Shown: positions 8,836-19,708, counted from the stretch's first letter. The stretch: DNA of 64,000 nt from Spiroplasma melliferum (GCA_005222125.1 CP029202.1:558001-622000); one strand, 5' to 3'. A program made the numbers and translations. Notes: generated by a model not told the origin, from the letters alone.

Positions 8836-9672
8836 ATGAAAAAACTATTATTAACTGCAATTTCTTCTATTTTCGGTGGGATAATGCCAGTAATATCTGC
8901 GGGGATTTCTAATAATATAATTGAACTAAAAACAAAACATCTTAATAATGAACAGTTAATTGATTTTAATGCTTTAAATCAAAAAGTAGCATTAGATGTT
9001 TTAAAACAAACATTTCCGGATAAAACAATTACTGGTGTGACAAATGTTAATGTAACAGACCTAAATGTTTTTGATGTTAAGGGAACAGTTACTGGAACAA
9101 CAAGCACAGAACAATCGCAAGCAATTTATATGGGCGAAGATGTTTTAGACAATAGTTATGGTGACACTGATCAAATGTTAAAAACTTCATCATATCAAAA
9201 AGATGTTATAAATCAAATTACACATACTGTTGTCCACGGAATAACTGTTGATGCAAAAGCAACAGTTGATATTTTTAATATTAATCTTGAATATAATTTT
9301 AGTAATACGAAGACAGAAACACAATCAACAACAATTACGGTGAATTCCCCAATCCAAACAATTGCTGTTCCTGCCCATAAAAAATTTTTAGTTAAAACTT
9401 ACTTAGGACAAAATGATGTAAAAGTAAATTTAGATCTTAATGCGATTCTTGCTGGCACAATTTATGGTAATTATACAATTAGTAATTCAAATGAGATTTA
9501 TGATTTTCATTTACCACTTGCATTAGCATATCAACAATATAGTCTTAATAATCAATTGCCAGATGGAATTTCAGTTGATATTGTTAATCAATTAGTTAGT
9601 TTCCATGGTCTTGCTGTTGCAGAAAATGTTTCAGAAAGTAATATTTATTCTGTTGCAATTGAAGAAATATAG
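8836..9672 (+). CDS. ETX/MTX2-family beta-pore-forming toxin, second copy
   Basis: 278 aa from ATG 8836; an ATG at 8824 gives 4 extra residues, but 8836 starts the signal peptide directly (MKKLLLTAISS) with GAGATGA upstream. The toxin core reads NFSNTKTETQSTTITV, then PIQTIAVPAHKKF and KTYLGQ....NLDLNAILAGT, aligning over the whole length with the first copy, though sequence identity is low. Tandem divergent paralogues suggest a two-component or differently targeted toxin pair. The gap from the first gene is 20 bp. Confidence 0.82.
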   Translation: MKKLLLTAISSIFGGIMPVISAGISNNIIELKTKHLNNEQLIDFNALNQKVALDVLKQTFPDKTITGVTNVNVTDLNVFDVKGTVTGTTSTEQSQAIYMGEDVLDNSYGDTDQMLKTSSYQKDVINQITHTVVHGITVDAKATVDIFNINLEYNFSNTKTETQSTTITVNSPIQTIAVPAHKKFLVKTYLGQNDVKVNLDLNAILAGTIYGNYTISNSNEIYDFHLPLALAYQQYSLNNQLPDGISVDIVNQLVSFHGLAVAENVSESNIYSVAIEEI

Positions 9673-9677
9673 TAATT

Positions 9678-10178
9678 ATGAGAAAAATATTTTTACTATT
9701 TGCAACGGCAAGTATTGGAATTGCAAGTGCGGCCCCAATCACATTAAGATTACATAATTCGAATAATTTACCTAATACAATTTTTAATTCTGTTCATTAT
9801 AACTTCCATAAAGATATTAGTGCGAAAAAAACAAATACGCTTGTAGAAATTGGTTTATTTTCTTATACACAGTATAGCAATAATTGAAATGCCTTTATTA
9901 GTCACTATCAAACACTTTCTTTTTTAAATTTTGATGCTTCGGCAGGAGGGAGTGGAACAACATATAGTACTAATAGTTTTAAAATTAATACTGACCGGTT
10001 AATGACTTACTCAAGTATTATTTGTCACTATATCTATAGTGGTCAAGATGTTACTATTTCATTCAGTTTTAAAGAAATTAATAATTATGTTTTTGCTATC
10101 GTTGAAATTTTAGCTACTAATAATACCGATAGCAATGTATGAGCTACATTACAATTAGGTAGTGTAATTATTTATTAA
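9678..10178 (+). CDS. Secreted protein of unknown function in the toxin operon, 166 aa
   Basis: Signal peptide MRKIFLLFATASIGIASA with a clear Ala-Ser-Ala cleavage site, then a beta-rich mature region of about 148 aa (NSFKINTDRLMTYSSIICHY, later GQDVTISFSFKEINNYVFA). Two TGA Trp codons. It starts 5 bp after the second toxin, so it must be co-transcribed. No family recognised; it may help binding or assembly of the pore-formers. Confidence 0.7.
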
Positions 10179-10218
10179 AATTATTCAAAATAAAATAATA
10201 TAAAAAGGAGAAAAAAAT

Positions 10219-10857
10219 ATGAAAACATTACTAACAAATTTAATTGCCATTGTATTAATTGCAACTCCAACAGCTATTAGCGCTCAAAATGTGGTAAGAA
10301 CACAACAAAAAGAACATGCTAATATTACATTATTTACTAATACAAACGATATTAGTATTAGTTCGCATGCTGGAATTACTTTTCAATGATGATATACTAG
10401 TGATAGCCATTCTAGCAATACCGCAGATTTAATTAATATTGATGATTATGCAACTAGCTTAAATGATTTTGTTCACTTGTTCCCAAAAATTAAAATATCA
10501 AATTCAGTGGGAAATATTACCCAAAACTACATTGGTTATTCTAATCCAATTTATCCTGCCCCACATAATCAAGGGAATTTTAGTAACAAACCAGTGGTAT
10601 TAAATACGGCAGATTTATTTAAAATTGGGCAAAGTGTTGATACAATTATTGGTAGTTATAGTTATTCAGATACTTCAACAACTGCTACTTCCGAATCACA
10701 TATTGTGACAGCAATTACTAGTATAGCAGGAAAAACATTTTTAACAATGTACTGTACTTCAGTTGCTAAAGGAAATGCAGGGCCATTTAGTGAATTTGTT
10801 TATAATTCTGCTGATACAAACATTAATAAAGTAGAATTTTTAGCTAATGAGTTTTAA
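10219..10857 (+). CDS. Secreted protein of unknown function in the toxin operon, 212 aa
   Basis: Start at ATG 10219 with AAAAGGAG; signal peptide to about residue 22 (AISA). Mature region contains a TGA-TGA Trp pair (FQWWYT). Residues about 130-185 (LNTADLF...IIGSYSYSD...ESHIVTAIT) have the same spacing and beta pattern as NTDRLM...HYIYSG...VTISFSF in the previous gene, so the two may be distant paralogues. A strong hairpin follows, ending the operon. Confidence 0.65.
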
Positions 10858-10924
10858 ATAAAATAATTTGTTTTACTTATTTAGTACTTTATTTGATTAA
10901 AATATTATTTATAGAATAACAAGT

Positions 10925-10954
10925 AAAAATCAACTTTTAACAAAGTTGATTTTT
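10925..10954 (+). terminator. Terminator of the toxin operon
   Basis: AAAAATCAACTT / AAGTTGATTTTT stem with a short loop and a T-run. The stem resembles the plectrovirus left-end hairpin at 5003 and could be of phage origin. Confidence 0.75.
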
Positions 10955-11300
10955 ATTACTTTTAAGTTATTTTATAGTCTTATTTTGTGCTAAGATATAA
11001 TTACTAAACAAATAATGTTTAGGTTGTTATGATAATTAGCATAAAAACACCGTAAAATTTATTTTGCACAATCTTTTTATCATTAATTGTATTAAAAAAC
11101 AACCTTTTAGTTATATACTATTTTTGATCACAATAATAAGATTAATAATAAAATTAATTCTATAATATTACTTTTTCTAGGTTAAATTAATAATAAAATA
11201 ATAATTACTACTTTAATATTTTTAATAATTAAAACTATCAATTTTATTAAATTTTGGTAGGGTGGCTGGGTTTGTTATGTCTGAAAGGAGTTTAATTATT
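10955..11300. other. Intergenic region before the chitinase gene
   Basis: No convincing gene. Very AT-rich; the chitinase ribosome binding site AAAGGAG (11284-11290) ends it, preceded by an unusual G-rich run GGTAGGGTGGCTGGG (11258-11272). Confidence 0.4.
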
Positions 11301-12341
11301 ATGCATAAAATATTCATACCAATTGTAAGTGCTTTTATAAGTGGAATAATGTCGTATTTAACACCCTTTTTAAATTTAGAAACAAATGAGCATAAAAATA
11401 CCCAATAATTAAAGAAAAATTTACTTGTTGGTTATTGACATAATTTTGATAATGCAACAGGATATAAAGGTGGTAATGCGAAATATATTGATTTACTTGC
11501 TACTAATCCTGAATATGATATTATTCAAGTTTCTTTCTTTAAATCAGCAAATGAAGGTGAAATTCCTACTTTTGTGCCATTAGTAGCAACACATCCAGAA
11601 ATGACACAAGAACAAAAAGATGCTTTTTTTGCAAATGAAATAAAACAATTACATCAACAAAATCGAAAAGTAATGCTTTCACTTGGTGGGGCTGATGCTC
11701 ATATTGTTTTAACAAAAAAACAAGAAGATGCTTTTGTTGCTGAAATTTTAAGATTAGTTAAAAAATTTGGTTTTGATGGTGTTGATATTGATTTAGAACA
11801 ACAAGCGATTACAGCTGGTGATAATCAAACAGTAATTCCAAATGCTTTAATTAAAGTTAAAAAAATCTTAGCAGAACAAAACCGTGAATTTTATATTTCA
11901 ATGGCACCAGAATTTCCATATTTACGAACATATGCCGGAGCAGCGAGTTATATTCCATATTTAAAAGCTCTTGAATCAAAATATGATTTTATTCATCCCC
12001 AATTTTATAATCAAGCTGGAGATGGGATTAATGTTCAAGAGGAAGACCGCCAAGAATTAAAAATTGATTTATATTGATTACCACAAAATAATGAAAAATT
12101 AAAAGGTGAGTTTTTATATTTAATTACTAAGTATATTATAGAAGGAAAAGACAACTTTTATCAAATCCCAGCTAATAAATTATTGTTTGGTTTACCAGCA
12201 AACGATGATGCTGCCGCTAATGGACAAATAAAAGTTGGAGATATGAAAAAAGCAACAAAATATTTAAATAATAAAGGGTTAAAATTAAAAGGAATGATGA
12301 CATGATCAATTAATTGAGATAAAAATACTGATTGAAATTAG
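11301..12341 (+). pseudogene. GH18 chitinase, interrupted after the signal peptide
   Basis: The frame encodes MHKIFIPIVSAFISGIMSYL..., then an in-frame TAA at 11406-11408 (codon 36), then a complete GH18 catalytic domain: NLLVGYWHNFDN, SLGGAD, the catalytic FDGVDIDLE (DxxDxDxE) and a C-terminal MMTWSINWD. Everything except the single stop codon is intact, including a good ribosome binding site. Without readthrough only the signal peptide is made, and the next in-frame ATG is inside the catalytic domain. Intact, it would be a secreted chitinase acting on arthropod chitin such as the gut lining. Could be a recent null allele or a sequencing error. Confidence 0.8.
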
Positions 12342-12386
12342 TTAATTATTATAAAAAAGAGTTTTACCAATAAAAATTAATTTTAT

Positions 12387-12414
12387 TTATAAATTGTAAT
12401 ATGAAATACAACAA
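12387..12414. repeat. IS30-like terminal repeat, probable left end of prophage B
   Basis: AAATTGTAATATGAAATACA then ACAAAG matches the left-end repeat of prophage A with about three changes and in the same outward direction. Together with the opposite-facing copy at 19805 it frames remnant B. Confidence 0.5.
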
Positions 12415-12424
12415 AGCAACTTAA

Positions 12425-12600
12425 AAATGAACATCTAAAATAAAGTAGACATAAAAAAGTATGTTAACTTTATTAAAAAGATGTTCTTTTTATATGAAAA
12501 AATAAAGCGATAAAGAATTCAAAGTAAATATTATTAATTTATACAAAAGTGGAAAACCAGCAAAATTATTTTCAAAAGAATATGATGACTCAATCCTAAC
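12425..12600 (+). pseudogene. IS3-family transposase OrfA remnant
   Basis: After AAGTAGACATAAAAAA the frame reads MKK*SDKEFKVNIINLYKSG then KPAKLFSKEYDDS: the start of an IS3 OrfA helix-turn-helix protein, with a TAA at codon 4 and no continuation. A short dead fragment. Confidence 0.55.
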
Positions 12601-12793
12601 TAAGTGTTATTTTTTATCTATTTTTTCTTTCCAGATTCAGAAATTAACAAATTTTTTTCAGATTATACTTTTATTGTCAATTTAATTGATAAACATTATT
12701 TTTTTCTTTTTTAACATTAAAAAATGTTAGAATAAAACATATTTTAATAATAAATACTTTAATAAATACTTTTAAAAATATGGAGGAAAGAAT
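12601..12793. other. Intergenic region upstream of the truncated gene
   Basis: No gene. AT-rich; ends with the TGGAGGA ribosome binding site of the next gene. A -10-like TAGAAT/TATTTT region lies near 12730-12760. Confidence 0.3.
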
Positions 12794-13462
12794 ATGAAAC
12801 AGAACAATGATTTTTCAGAGGATAAAACCAATGAAGACAAGAATGATAAAAATGATAAGAAAAAGCAGGATGAAACAAATTCAGAAAATGAAGATTTATT
12901 AAAAAATGACTTTTTAGATGATTTTCGAAAATATTTTAATGAAATAAAAGGAGAGCCAGGTGTTAATTCAAAGATAGATTCATACAATAGGTTAGAAAAG
13001 ATACCATTGCCTAAAATTGAAAAAACAAAAGGATGACTTGAATTAACAAATCATCATTTATCACCTGCAAGTTATAACAAGATTCACCCTGAGAAAATAG
13101 GGGCTGGTTCCTCACTTCATTTAATTACTGAAAAAATGAATGAGACAGTACATCGTTTATCACACTTTTCAAAAGCAACCGCATGTATTTTAGTTCCTTT
13201 TGATCAAGTAGGGTTAATTAGGGGAAGTAGTGCAGGGATTGGTTTAGGAAATACCTTTTTATCCGGTAGTAGCAATTCGAAAGTAACTATTTATCGACGC
13301 ATGAATGAAAGTTCTTTTGATTTAAAACAAGGAGAATTAAGAAAAGGTTCTACTAAATGAAAGATTAATAGAAACGTTATAAAAGAAGCGATTATGAAAC
13401 TTGATCAAAAACTTAATAATCCGCAAGTTACAAAAGATTTATTTAAAATTTTTAAATTTCTT
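12794..13462 (+). CDS. Hypothetical protein truncated by prophage B
   Basis: About 223 codons are left: a highly charged low-complexity start (about residues 1-45, Asp/Glu/Asn/Lys), then a folded-looking region (GWLELTNHHLSPASYNKI, VHRLSHFSKATACILVPFDQ, SSAGIGLGNTFLSGSSNSK). No family recognised. Near 13457-13462 the sequence switches into the Zot gene of prophage B in another frame, so the natural 3' end is gone and the reading frame runs on into viral DNA. A shared TTTCTTTGAAAA at the junction hints at illegitimate recombination. Confidence 0.55.
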
Positions 13463-13854
13463 TGAAAAAACCCATTGTTAAAAAAGGAATTAATTTTTTT
13501 AACAGATTTTTTATTATGCGAATTGGTATTTTTCAAGATATTACTGATTATGAAATTTGAAAAACCGAATCTGTCAAGCGTACAGCAGAGGGTAAACGTG
13601 CAAAACATAGATCTGATGTTGGATTAGGAATTCGGTTTTTTAAGATTATTATTCCATTAGAAATCGCCCAAAAGTATGAAAGTAAATGACTTTCATTTGT
13701 TCGTGATTTAAAAAATGATGATGTTTCAGATACTAAAGAGTATTATTGAACACAACTTAAAGATTTAACAATAAAAGAACGTTTAGAGTTATTAGACATT
13801 GATATTCTTAAGAAGAATTTAAAACCTAAAAAAGGAAGTGGTAAAGATGATTAA
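13463..13854 (+). pseudogene. Zot-like ATPase, C-terminal fragment (prophage B)
   Basis: The C-terminal ~130 codons, from SLKKPIVKKGIN to KKGSGKDD, nearly identical to the prophage A protein. The P-loop and membrane segments are lost, so phage B cannot make this protein. Confidence 0.85.
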
Positions 13855-14248
13855 TTTTTTAACTGAAAACAACAGTAATTGAGACAAGATATTTAGCTTT
13901 ATTTTTGATGTATTTTTGTTTATTTTTGATGTAATTTGAAACACTAAATTGCCAATGACAAATACAACGATTGCTTATTTTATAATCTTTTTTATGATCA
14001 TTAAATTATCAATTTATGCTATTCATGGTACATCAACACAATATAATGAATTAGGTTCAACTGTTAAAAATAGCACATCACAATTATATTCTGCAACAGC
14101 TCGTGGAGTTTCTGATACTAAACAAGGTATACAAAAACACATTAAAGAGCGTAAGCAATTTAAAATTAATCGCAATAAACAACAATTATCAAGTTTAGCT
14201 AAACAAGCAAAAACGAGAGAACAAGCATATAGAAGGATACATAAATAA
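13847..14248 (+). CDS. Plectrovirus 133-aa membrane protein with basic tail (prophage B)
   Basis: Appears identical to the prophage A protein at 329. The start overlaps the Zot fragment by 8 bp and the end overlaps the next gene (TAATG). Intact although its upstream operon is missing. Confidence 0.85.
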
Positions 14249-14484
14249 TGATTAGATTAGTTTTATTAGTTGCAGCAATCGCTATTTTTGGGACAGGTTT
14301 TATAACAGTTATTATAAATCAATTAACATCAGCAAAAAATATCATTATGGATTTATATAATTCTGATACTTTTTTACTTTCGTTGTTTGGTAAAATGGCA
14401 ATTTTATTTAGTCATCCACTAATGTTAACAATTTCAAGTTTATATATTCTTGCCTTTATTGTTTCTAAAACATTGTATAGTTAG
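14248..14484 (+). CDS. Plectrovirus 78-aa membrane protein (prophage B)
   Basis: Differs from the prophage A copy at about position 41 (TF for NW) and is otherwise the same. Two transmembrane stretches. Confidence 0.85.
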   Translation: MIRLVLLVAAIAIFGTGFITVIINQLTSAKNIIMDLYNSDTFLLSLFGKMAILFSHPLMLTISSLYILAFIVSKTLYS

Positions 14485-14496
14485 GAGTAGTTAAAT

Positions 14497-16638
14497 ATGA
14501 AAAAAACAATATCTTTATTTTCAATATTTATTTTAGGTATTTTAAGCTTAGTTATTCCTTTTATTACTTTAACAGCATTTAAACCTTTAAATCAACAAAG
14601 TTATAATGTAAAGCAACAATCAACAGGTATCAATGAAACAGATTTTATTAATACAATGTTTTTACGTAGTACTTTTTTTGAAAATTGATCAGAAACGAAT
14701 TATTTTATTAATCCGACTTTAAAAACATCAAAATCATTAATTTATAATGATAAGTGATATTTAGACTTTTTAAAAGATAGTTATTCAACTGGAATTTCAT
14801 TCGACAAGCCTAGTGATGAGTTTATGGATTTATATAAAAATTGAGATACTTATGCTAAACAATATAACATTGATAAATTTTATGATGTTGATAAAAAACA
14901 ATTTTTAAAAGAATTAACTAATTTTTCTTATTCTTTTGCCAAGTATTTTAATACTGTGGAAGTTATTAATAAATTAGAAAAAAGTGTTGATAATTTACAA
15001 TTGATTAATTTAAAATTCCAAAATTGAAAGTTAATTAATGACCCTGAATCTGAAATTTTAGATAAAGATAAAACTTATATTGTAATTGCTGGGAGTAAAG
15101 AAAAAGGTTATTATTTAGCAGATTGAAAAAAATTTGATTGAAAAGTATACAAATATAAATCAGTTTATCGTTGGGATGGTGTTGGAGAGCCTAAAACATT
15201 TGAAATTGATAATAATGGTAATCCTATTTTTTGGACTGATAATCAATATCAAAATACTCGTTCTTTTTTATTAAAATATATTAATGCTATTGTGCAAGAA
15301 AATATTCGAGTTCAGCAAGGTGGTAACCCTGATTATGATGATCCAAATTTAGGTAGTCAAAGAATTATTTTTGATTTTGAAATTATTAATAATTTAGATA
15401 AAACTAGTACTGGTATAATTTTAACTAAAAAGTCAATTTATCGAATGATTTTAACGATTGATGAAAAGAAAAATATTATTGCTGGGAGTTTAGAGTTAAC
15501 ACACCTTAAGCAATATTGAAATGGTAGTGATTATAATAGTTATCGGTATACTGATGATTTAGGTTTTTTATTTGTTTTTATGAAAAATAAAGAAAATATA
15601 TTTAATTTTAGTGCTGAAACATATAATTATTATCAAGGTAATAGTCCTAATACTGGTAAAGATGTTTTTGAACATATGAAAGGGCAAATTGATATTAATA
15701 AATTTTTAAAAGCATTTTTTGCGCATGCGTTGGTGCCAGTGTTTCAAAATCGTAGTAATTTTATTGAAAGTGGTTATATTGATAATTTACAATATAATAC
15801 TGTTCTAATTAACTTTTTTGGTTTAAAGTTGGTTAATTTTAGAGATGTTTTAATTGATGAAAAAAATACTAATAAAACTCAATTTGAAAAGTTATTAAAT
15901 AGTATGTTTACGGTTTCTCAAAATTTTTATAAAGATTATTTACGAACCATTTTTGATTTAGAAAATAATACTTATGTTCAAGGTTATAACAAGAAATATG
16001 GTTTGTTGGCTAACAATGGTTTTAAAATTTATCCACGTTATTTTTATTTTTCTGATAAATATAAGCAATTAGATATTAAATTATATTCTGCCTTCAAAAA
16101 TCGGTTTTATAATACTAACTATGGTAATGTATTTAATTATGATTTTTCAGTTTCAAATAATTATAATATTAATCAAAATGAGGGTTATGTTTTTGAAGGT
16201 GCTTTAAAAGATAAATATGGTTTAAAATATAAAAAAATTGAAGAACAAAAAATTGGTTATAATGTTTTTGAATTACAAGCTCAAAAAGAAAATGATATTT
16301 ATCGTTATTATGATTTTAATTTTGGTATTTATAATTGACAAGAAATTAATAATGGTGGATTGTTTCCTGATGGGCAATGATGACAAGCACAATATGAAAG
16401 TTGTAGTTGATATAATTTAGCATGTCATATTAGAAATGCAGCAATTTGAGTTGTTAATAATATTCCGGGTGTAAAACAAGTAAATGAGTTAGCAAGTGGT
16501 GTTGGTAAAATATTTCAAACAATATATAGTTTTTTTAATCAGACATTTGAGGTATGAAAATTTAGTCCAGCATTGTATAATACAATAACAAATATATTCC
16601 TATTAATTATATTTATGAAATTTGTACGATTAATATAA
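14497..16638 (+). CDS. Plectrovirus attachment protein (pIII-like), prophage B
   Basis: 713 aa with a signal peptide (1-28), a conserved N-terminal region (NETDFINTMFLRSTFFENW), a variable block at about residues 175-240, a long conserved region (IRVQQGGNPDYDDPNLGSQR, later the FFAHALVPVFQNRSNFIES block), a CSWYNLACHIRNAAIW motif and a C-terminal transmembrane helix (about 690-710). Size, signal peptide and C-terminal anchor fit a filamentous-phage adsorption protein displayed at the virion tip. The variable block is the inverted cassette repeated in the lipoprotein gene at 16661. Many Trp are TGA. Confidence 0.8.
15022..15213 (+). repeat. Variable cassette, attachment-gene copy (prophage B)
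   Basis: 192 bp that I read as identical to the reverse complement of 16694-16885. Encodes NWKLINDPESEILDKD ... YRWDGVGEPKTFEIDN. Both ends are sharp: the upstream AATTGAAAG and the downstream GATAAT are the limits of identity. Confidence 0.85.
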
Positions 16639-16664
16639 AAGAGGAACTATTAAGTTCCTTTTAT
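16638..16664. terminator. Bidirectional terminator between attachment and lipoprotein genes (prophage B)
   Basis: AGGAACT/AGTTCCT stem with A-run on one side and T-run on the other, between two convergent stop codons. Confidence 0.7.
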
Positions 16665-17017
16665 TCTTTTCAATCTGTAATTTTACCTGTAGTATTATCA
16701 ATTTCAAATGTTTTAGGCTCTCCAACACCATCCCAACGATAAACTGATTTATATTTGTATACTTTTCAATCAAATTTTTTTCAATCTGCTAAATAATAAC
16801 CTTTTTCTTTACTCCCAGCAATTACAATATAAGTTTTATCTTTATCTAAAATTTCAGATTCAGGGTCATTAATTAACTTTCAATTGCTTCCAACTGGTGG
16901 TTTATCAGGTTTATTACCTCCGCCGTTTTCATTATTGTTAGGTTTATTACAAGCTGTTAAATTTGCTGACATTCCAACTAGACCACATACTCCTAAAATA
17001 CTTAGTAATTTTTTCAT
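16661..17017 (-). CDS. Lipoprotein carrying the attachment-protein cassette (prophage B)
   Basis: 118 aa with lipoprotein signal peptide MKKLLSILGVCGLVG and lipobox NLTAC (Cys 23), an Asn/Gly/Pro linker, then the 64-residue cassette shared with the attachment protein, and a fixed tail TGKITDWKE. It would be displayed on the host cell surface. It lies convergent to the attachment gene and divergent from the transposase. A surface lipoprotein with the same domain as the virion protein would suit superinfection exclusion by receptor masking; that is inference. Confidence 0.8.
16694..16885 (-). repeat. Variable cassette, lipoprotein-gene copy (prophage B)
   Basis: Inverted partner of 15022-15213, separated by about 1.48 kb that includes the whole C-terminal part of the attachment gene. 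Confidence 0.85.
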
Positions 17018-17089
17018 TTTTAACTTATTCCTTCCTTTATTAAAAATATGTAATAATTATAACAAAAAATTTTAGAAAGGTATTTAATA

Positions 17090-18064
17090 ATGAATTATAA
17101 GCATTTCAGTATTGATGAACGTGTTATATTAAGTCAGTTATTAGTATCAAAACTATTTCAAAAGAAAAATGGTAAACCAAATTTATCTAAAATAGCAAAA
17201 GCAATGGATAAACATCGAAGTACTATTTTACGTGAAATTAATCGTTTTTATAGTGTAAAGTATTATAATGCTGTTAAAGCTCATAAAAAGTATTTTAAAA
17301 ATCGTAAAAAATCAGTTAAGCATATTAAATTTTTATATCAACAATTAATGTGATTAGATGAAAAATTTAATAAATTTCATTGATCCCCAGAGATTATTTG
17401 TTATGAATATAAACGTGAATTTGGTATTAAATTTCCGGTATGTTTTAAAACTTTATATAAGTATATTTTTCTTGGTTTATTTGGTTTAAATAAACGTAAT
17501 TTATACTTTCATGGTCGAAAAAATAAGAGTAAGCAAACTATTGATAATCGTGGTAAATTAACTAGTTTTAGAACTATTGCAGAAGCTAAACATGATAAAA
17601 ATGAATTTGGTTGATTTGAAATGGATACAATAGTTGGCAAAGATTTGAAATCTGTTTGTTTAGTTTTAACTGAGCAATTAACTAAATTTGAAATTGTAAG
17701 AAAGTTAAAAGATAGAACACCAAACGAAGTAATTAGAGTTATTAAAAGCATTTTTAAAACTAGTATTTTAAAGAAAATAGTTAAAGGTATTATAACTGAT
17801 CAAGGTAAAGAGTTTTCAGAATGAAAACAAATTGAAGCTTATATTGGTACTAAAGTTTATTTTTGTGATAAAGGTAAACCTACTCAAAAACCTATTGTTG
17901 AACGAATTAACCGTGATTTAAGACATTGATTTCCTAAAGGCATTGATTTAGATATTTATTCACAACAATATTATGATGAAATAGTTAATATAATAAATGA
18001 AAGGCCACGACAGTGTTTAAATTGAAATTCAGCAAAAAGTTTATTTATTCAATTTTTTAAATAA
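17090..18064 (+). CDS. IS30-family transposase (prophage B)
   Basis: 324 aa with the IS30 layout: an N-terminal helix-turn-helix (FSIDERVILSQLL...LSKIAKAMDKHRSTILREI), and a DDE domain with FEMDTIVG (first Asp), ITDQGKEF (second Asp) and PIVERINRDLRHW (Glu). Ribosome binding site GAAAGG. Plectroviruses of spiroplasmas are known to carry DDE transposases of this kind for integration. Compared with the copy at 28131 the helix-turn-helix region differs strongly while the rest is nearly identical. Confidence 0.88.
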
Positions 18065-18203
18065 ATATTGAACTTAATTATTGTCCTAAATTTAATTTAT
18101 TTAATAATTTATAGTATAATTTAAAAAATGTTATAAGTTCCTAAAATATTCTAATATATTTGTTATAATTATTAAAATAAGAAAAATAAAGGGAGTTATT
18201 TAA

Positions 18204-19154
18204 ATGAATGAATTAAAGTTTGTTAATGGAAAAAAGGTAAAAATAAATGATAAGAATATTTTTGATCAATATTTTACTAAAAGATCTATTGCTGAAAAAT
18301 TATTTAATAATACAGTAAAAATATTAAATAGTTGAGAAAAAAAAAATTTAGATGATTTTTTTTGAATCGAGCCTAGTGTTGGTGAAGGATGTTTTTTAGA
18401 TTTATTACCAAAAAATAAAAGATTAGGTATTGATATATGCCCCAGAAGAGCTGATGTAATTAAAAGTGATTATTTACAATTTACATTGCCTAATAAACAA
18501 AAAAATATTGTTATTGGTAATCCTCCTTTTGGACATAGAGGTACAATGGCACTTGAATTTATAAATCATAGTTTTCCTGCTGCTGATTATGTATGTTTTA
18601 TATTACCTATGTTTTTTTCTAGTATAGGAAAAGGTTCAATTAAATATAGAGTTAAAAATTATAATTTAATTTACCAAGAAGAATTACAAGAAAATGCATT
18701 TTATATACCTAATGGAGGGGATGTTGATATTAAATGTGTTTTTCAAATATGAAGTAAAAACCATAAAAATAATAAAGAAGAAATAAGCTGATATAATACA
18801 AGAAATAAAAGAGAACCTTTTTCAGATTTATTATCTGTATTTACAGTTAGTTTGGCAAAAAATAGAGAATGTGGTAAACGATGAATATATGAGGAAAAAG
18901 CAGATTTTTATATTAGTAGTACTTTTTTTAAAGAAAATAAAATTGTAAAAAATTTTGAAAATGTTAAATATAAAAGTGGTATAGCAATTAAATATAATAT
19001 AAAAAATAAATGTATTGTTAAAAAATTAAATGAACTTTTTGAAAATATTAATTGAATTGAAAATAGTAGTAGAGCTACAAATTCTTGTTATCATATTGGC
19101 AAAAGTCATATTTATAAAATTTTATTAAATAATGGATTTGAGGAATTTATGTAA
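18204..19154 (+). CDS. Adenine-N6 DNA methyltransferase of a type II restriction-modification pair
   Basis: 316 aa with a SAM-binding motif IEPSVGEGCF (about residue 55) and the catalytic NPPFG (about residue 106), the order of gamma-type N6-adenine methyltransferases. GGGAG site before the ATG. The stop overlaps the start of the nuclease gene (TAATG), so the two are translationally coupled. It sits between the IS30 transposase and the right terminal repeat of prophage B, as cargo. Confidence 0.8.
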
Positions 19155-19708
19155 TGAATAGAAAACAAATTTATAAAATTTTTAAAGATTTAGTTTTAGA
19201 AAAATTAAAAATGATTGAAAAAGAAAAAAATGGTTATTTTGCTTTAGCATGAGGTTTTGAAGGGAATGCATTAGGACAAGTTGGTGAAACATTTGTTAAA
19301 ACAATATTTAATGAAAATGGATATAATGTAGATTTAAAACATATCCATGATGAATATGATATTATAATTGAAAATAAAAAAATTGAAATTAAAACAGCTA
19401 AGATTGGAAACAATAAATCATTTCAATTTAATGGAATAAATCCAAAATATAATTATGATTTAATTATTTGTATTGGACTTGAGTTAAATTCAATTAAATA
19501 TAAATTATTTACAAGTAATCAAATATTTTATGATCACAAACAAAGATCACATTTAATAAGATATAATTTTAAAGATAAAATTATTAATAAAAAGCTTACA
19601 TCAATGAATCCTGGTAATGAAGTAAATAAAAAAGTTACATTGTCTACAAATCATATGTGTGATGATATAGAAAATATGTTTCAAAAAAGTATTAACTGTA
19701 TTAAATAA
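19154..19708 (+). CDS. Putative type II restriction endonuclease
   Basis: 184 aa. A PD-(D/E)xK-like core is visible: GQVGETFVK (Glu on helix 1), then DEYDIIIENKKIEIKTAK with Asp and a Glu-x-Lys pair, about residues 68-85. Coupled to the methyltransferase, so it is best read as its cognate nuclease; its target cannot be inferred. A strong terminator follows 30 bp later. Confidence 0.7.

Noticed and set aside
16238..16420. 60-aa frames inside the attachment genes (also 27262)
   Set aside because: Out-of-frame shadows in a low-complexity AT-rich coding region.
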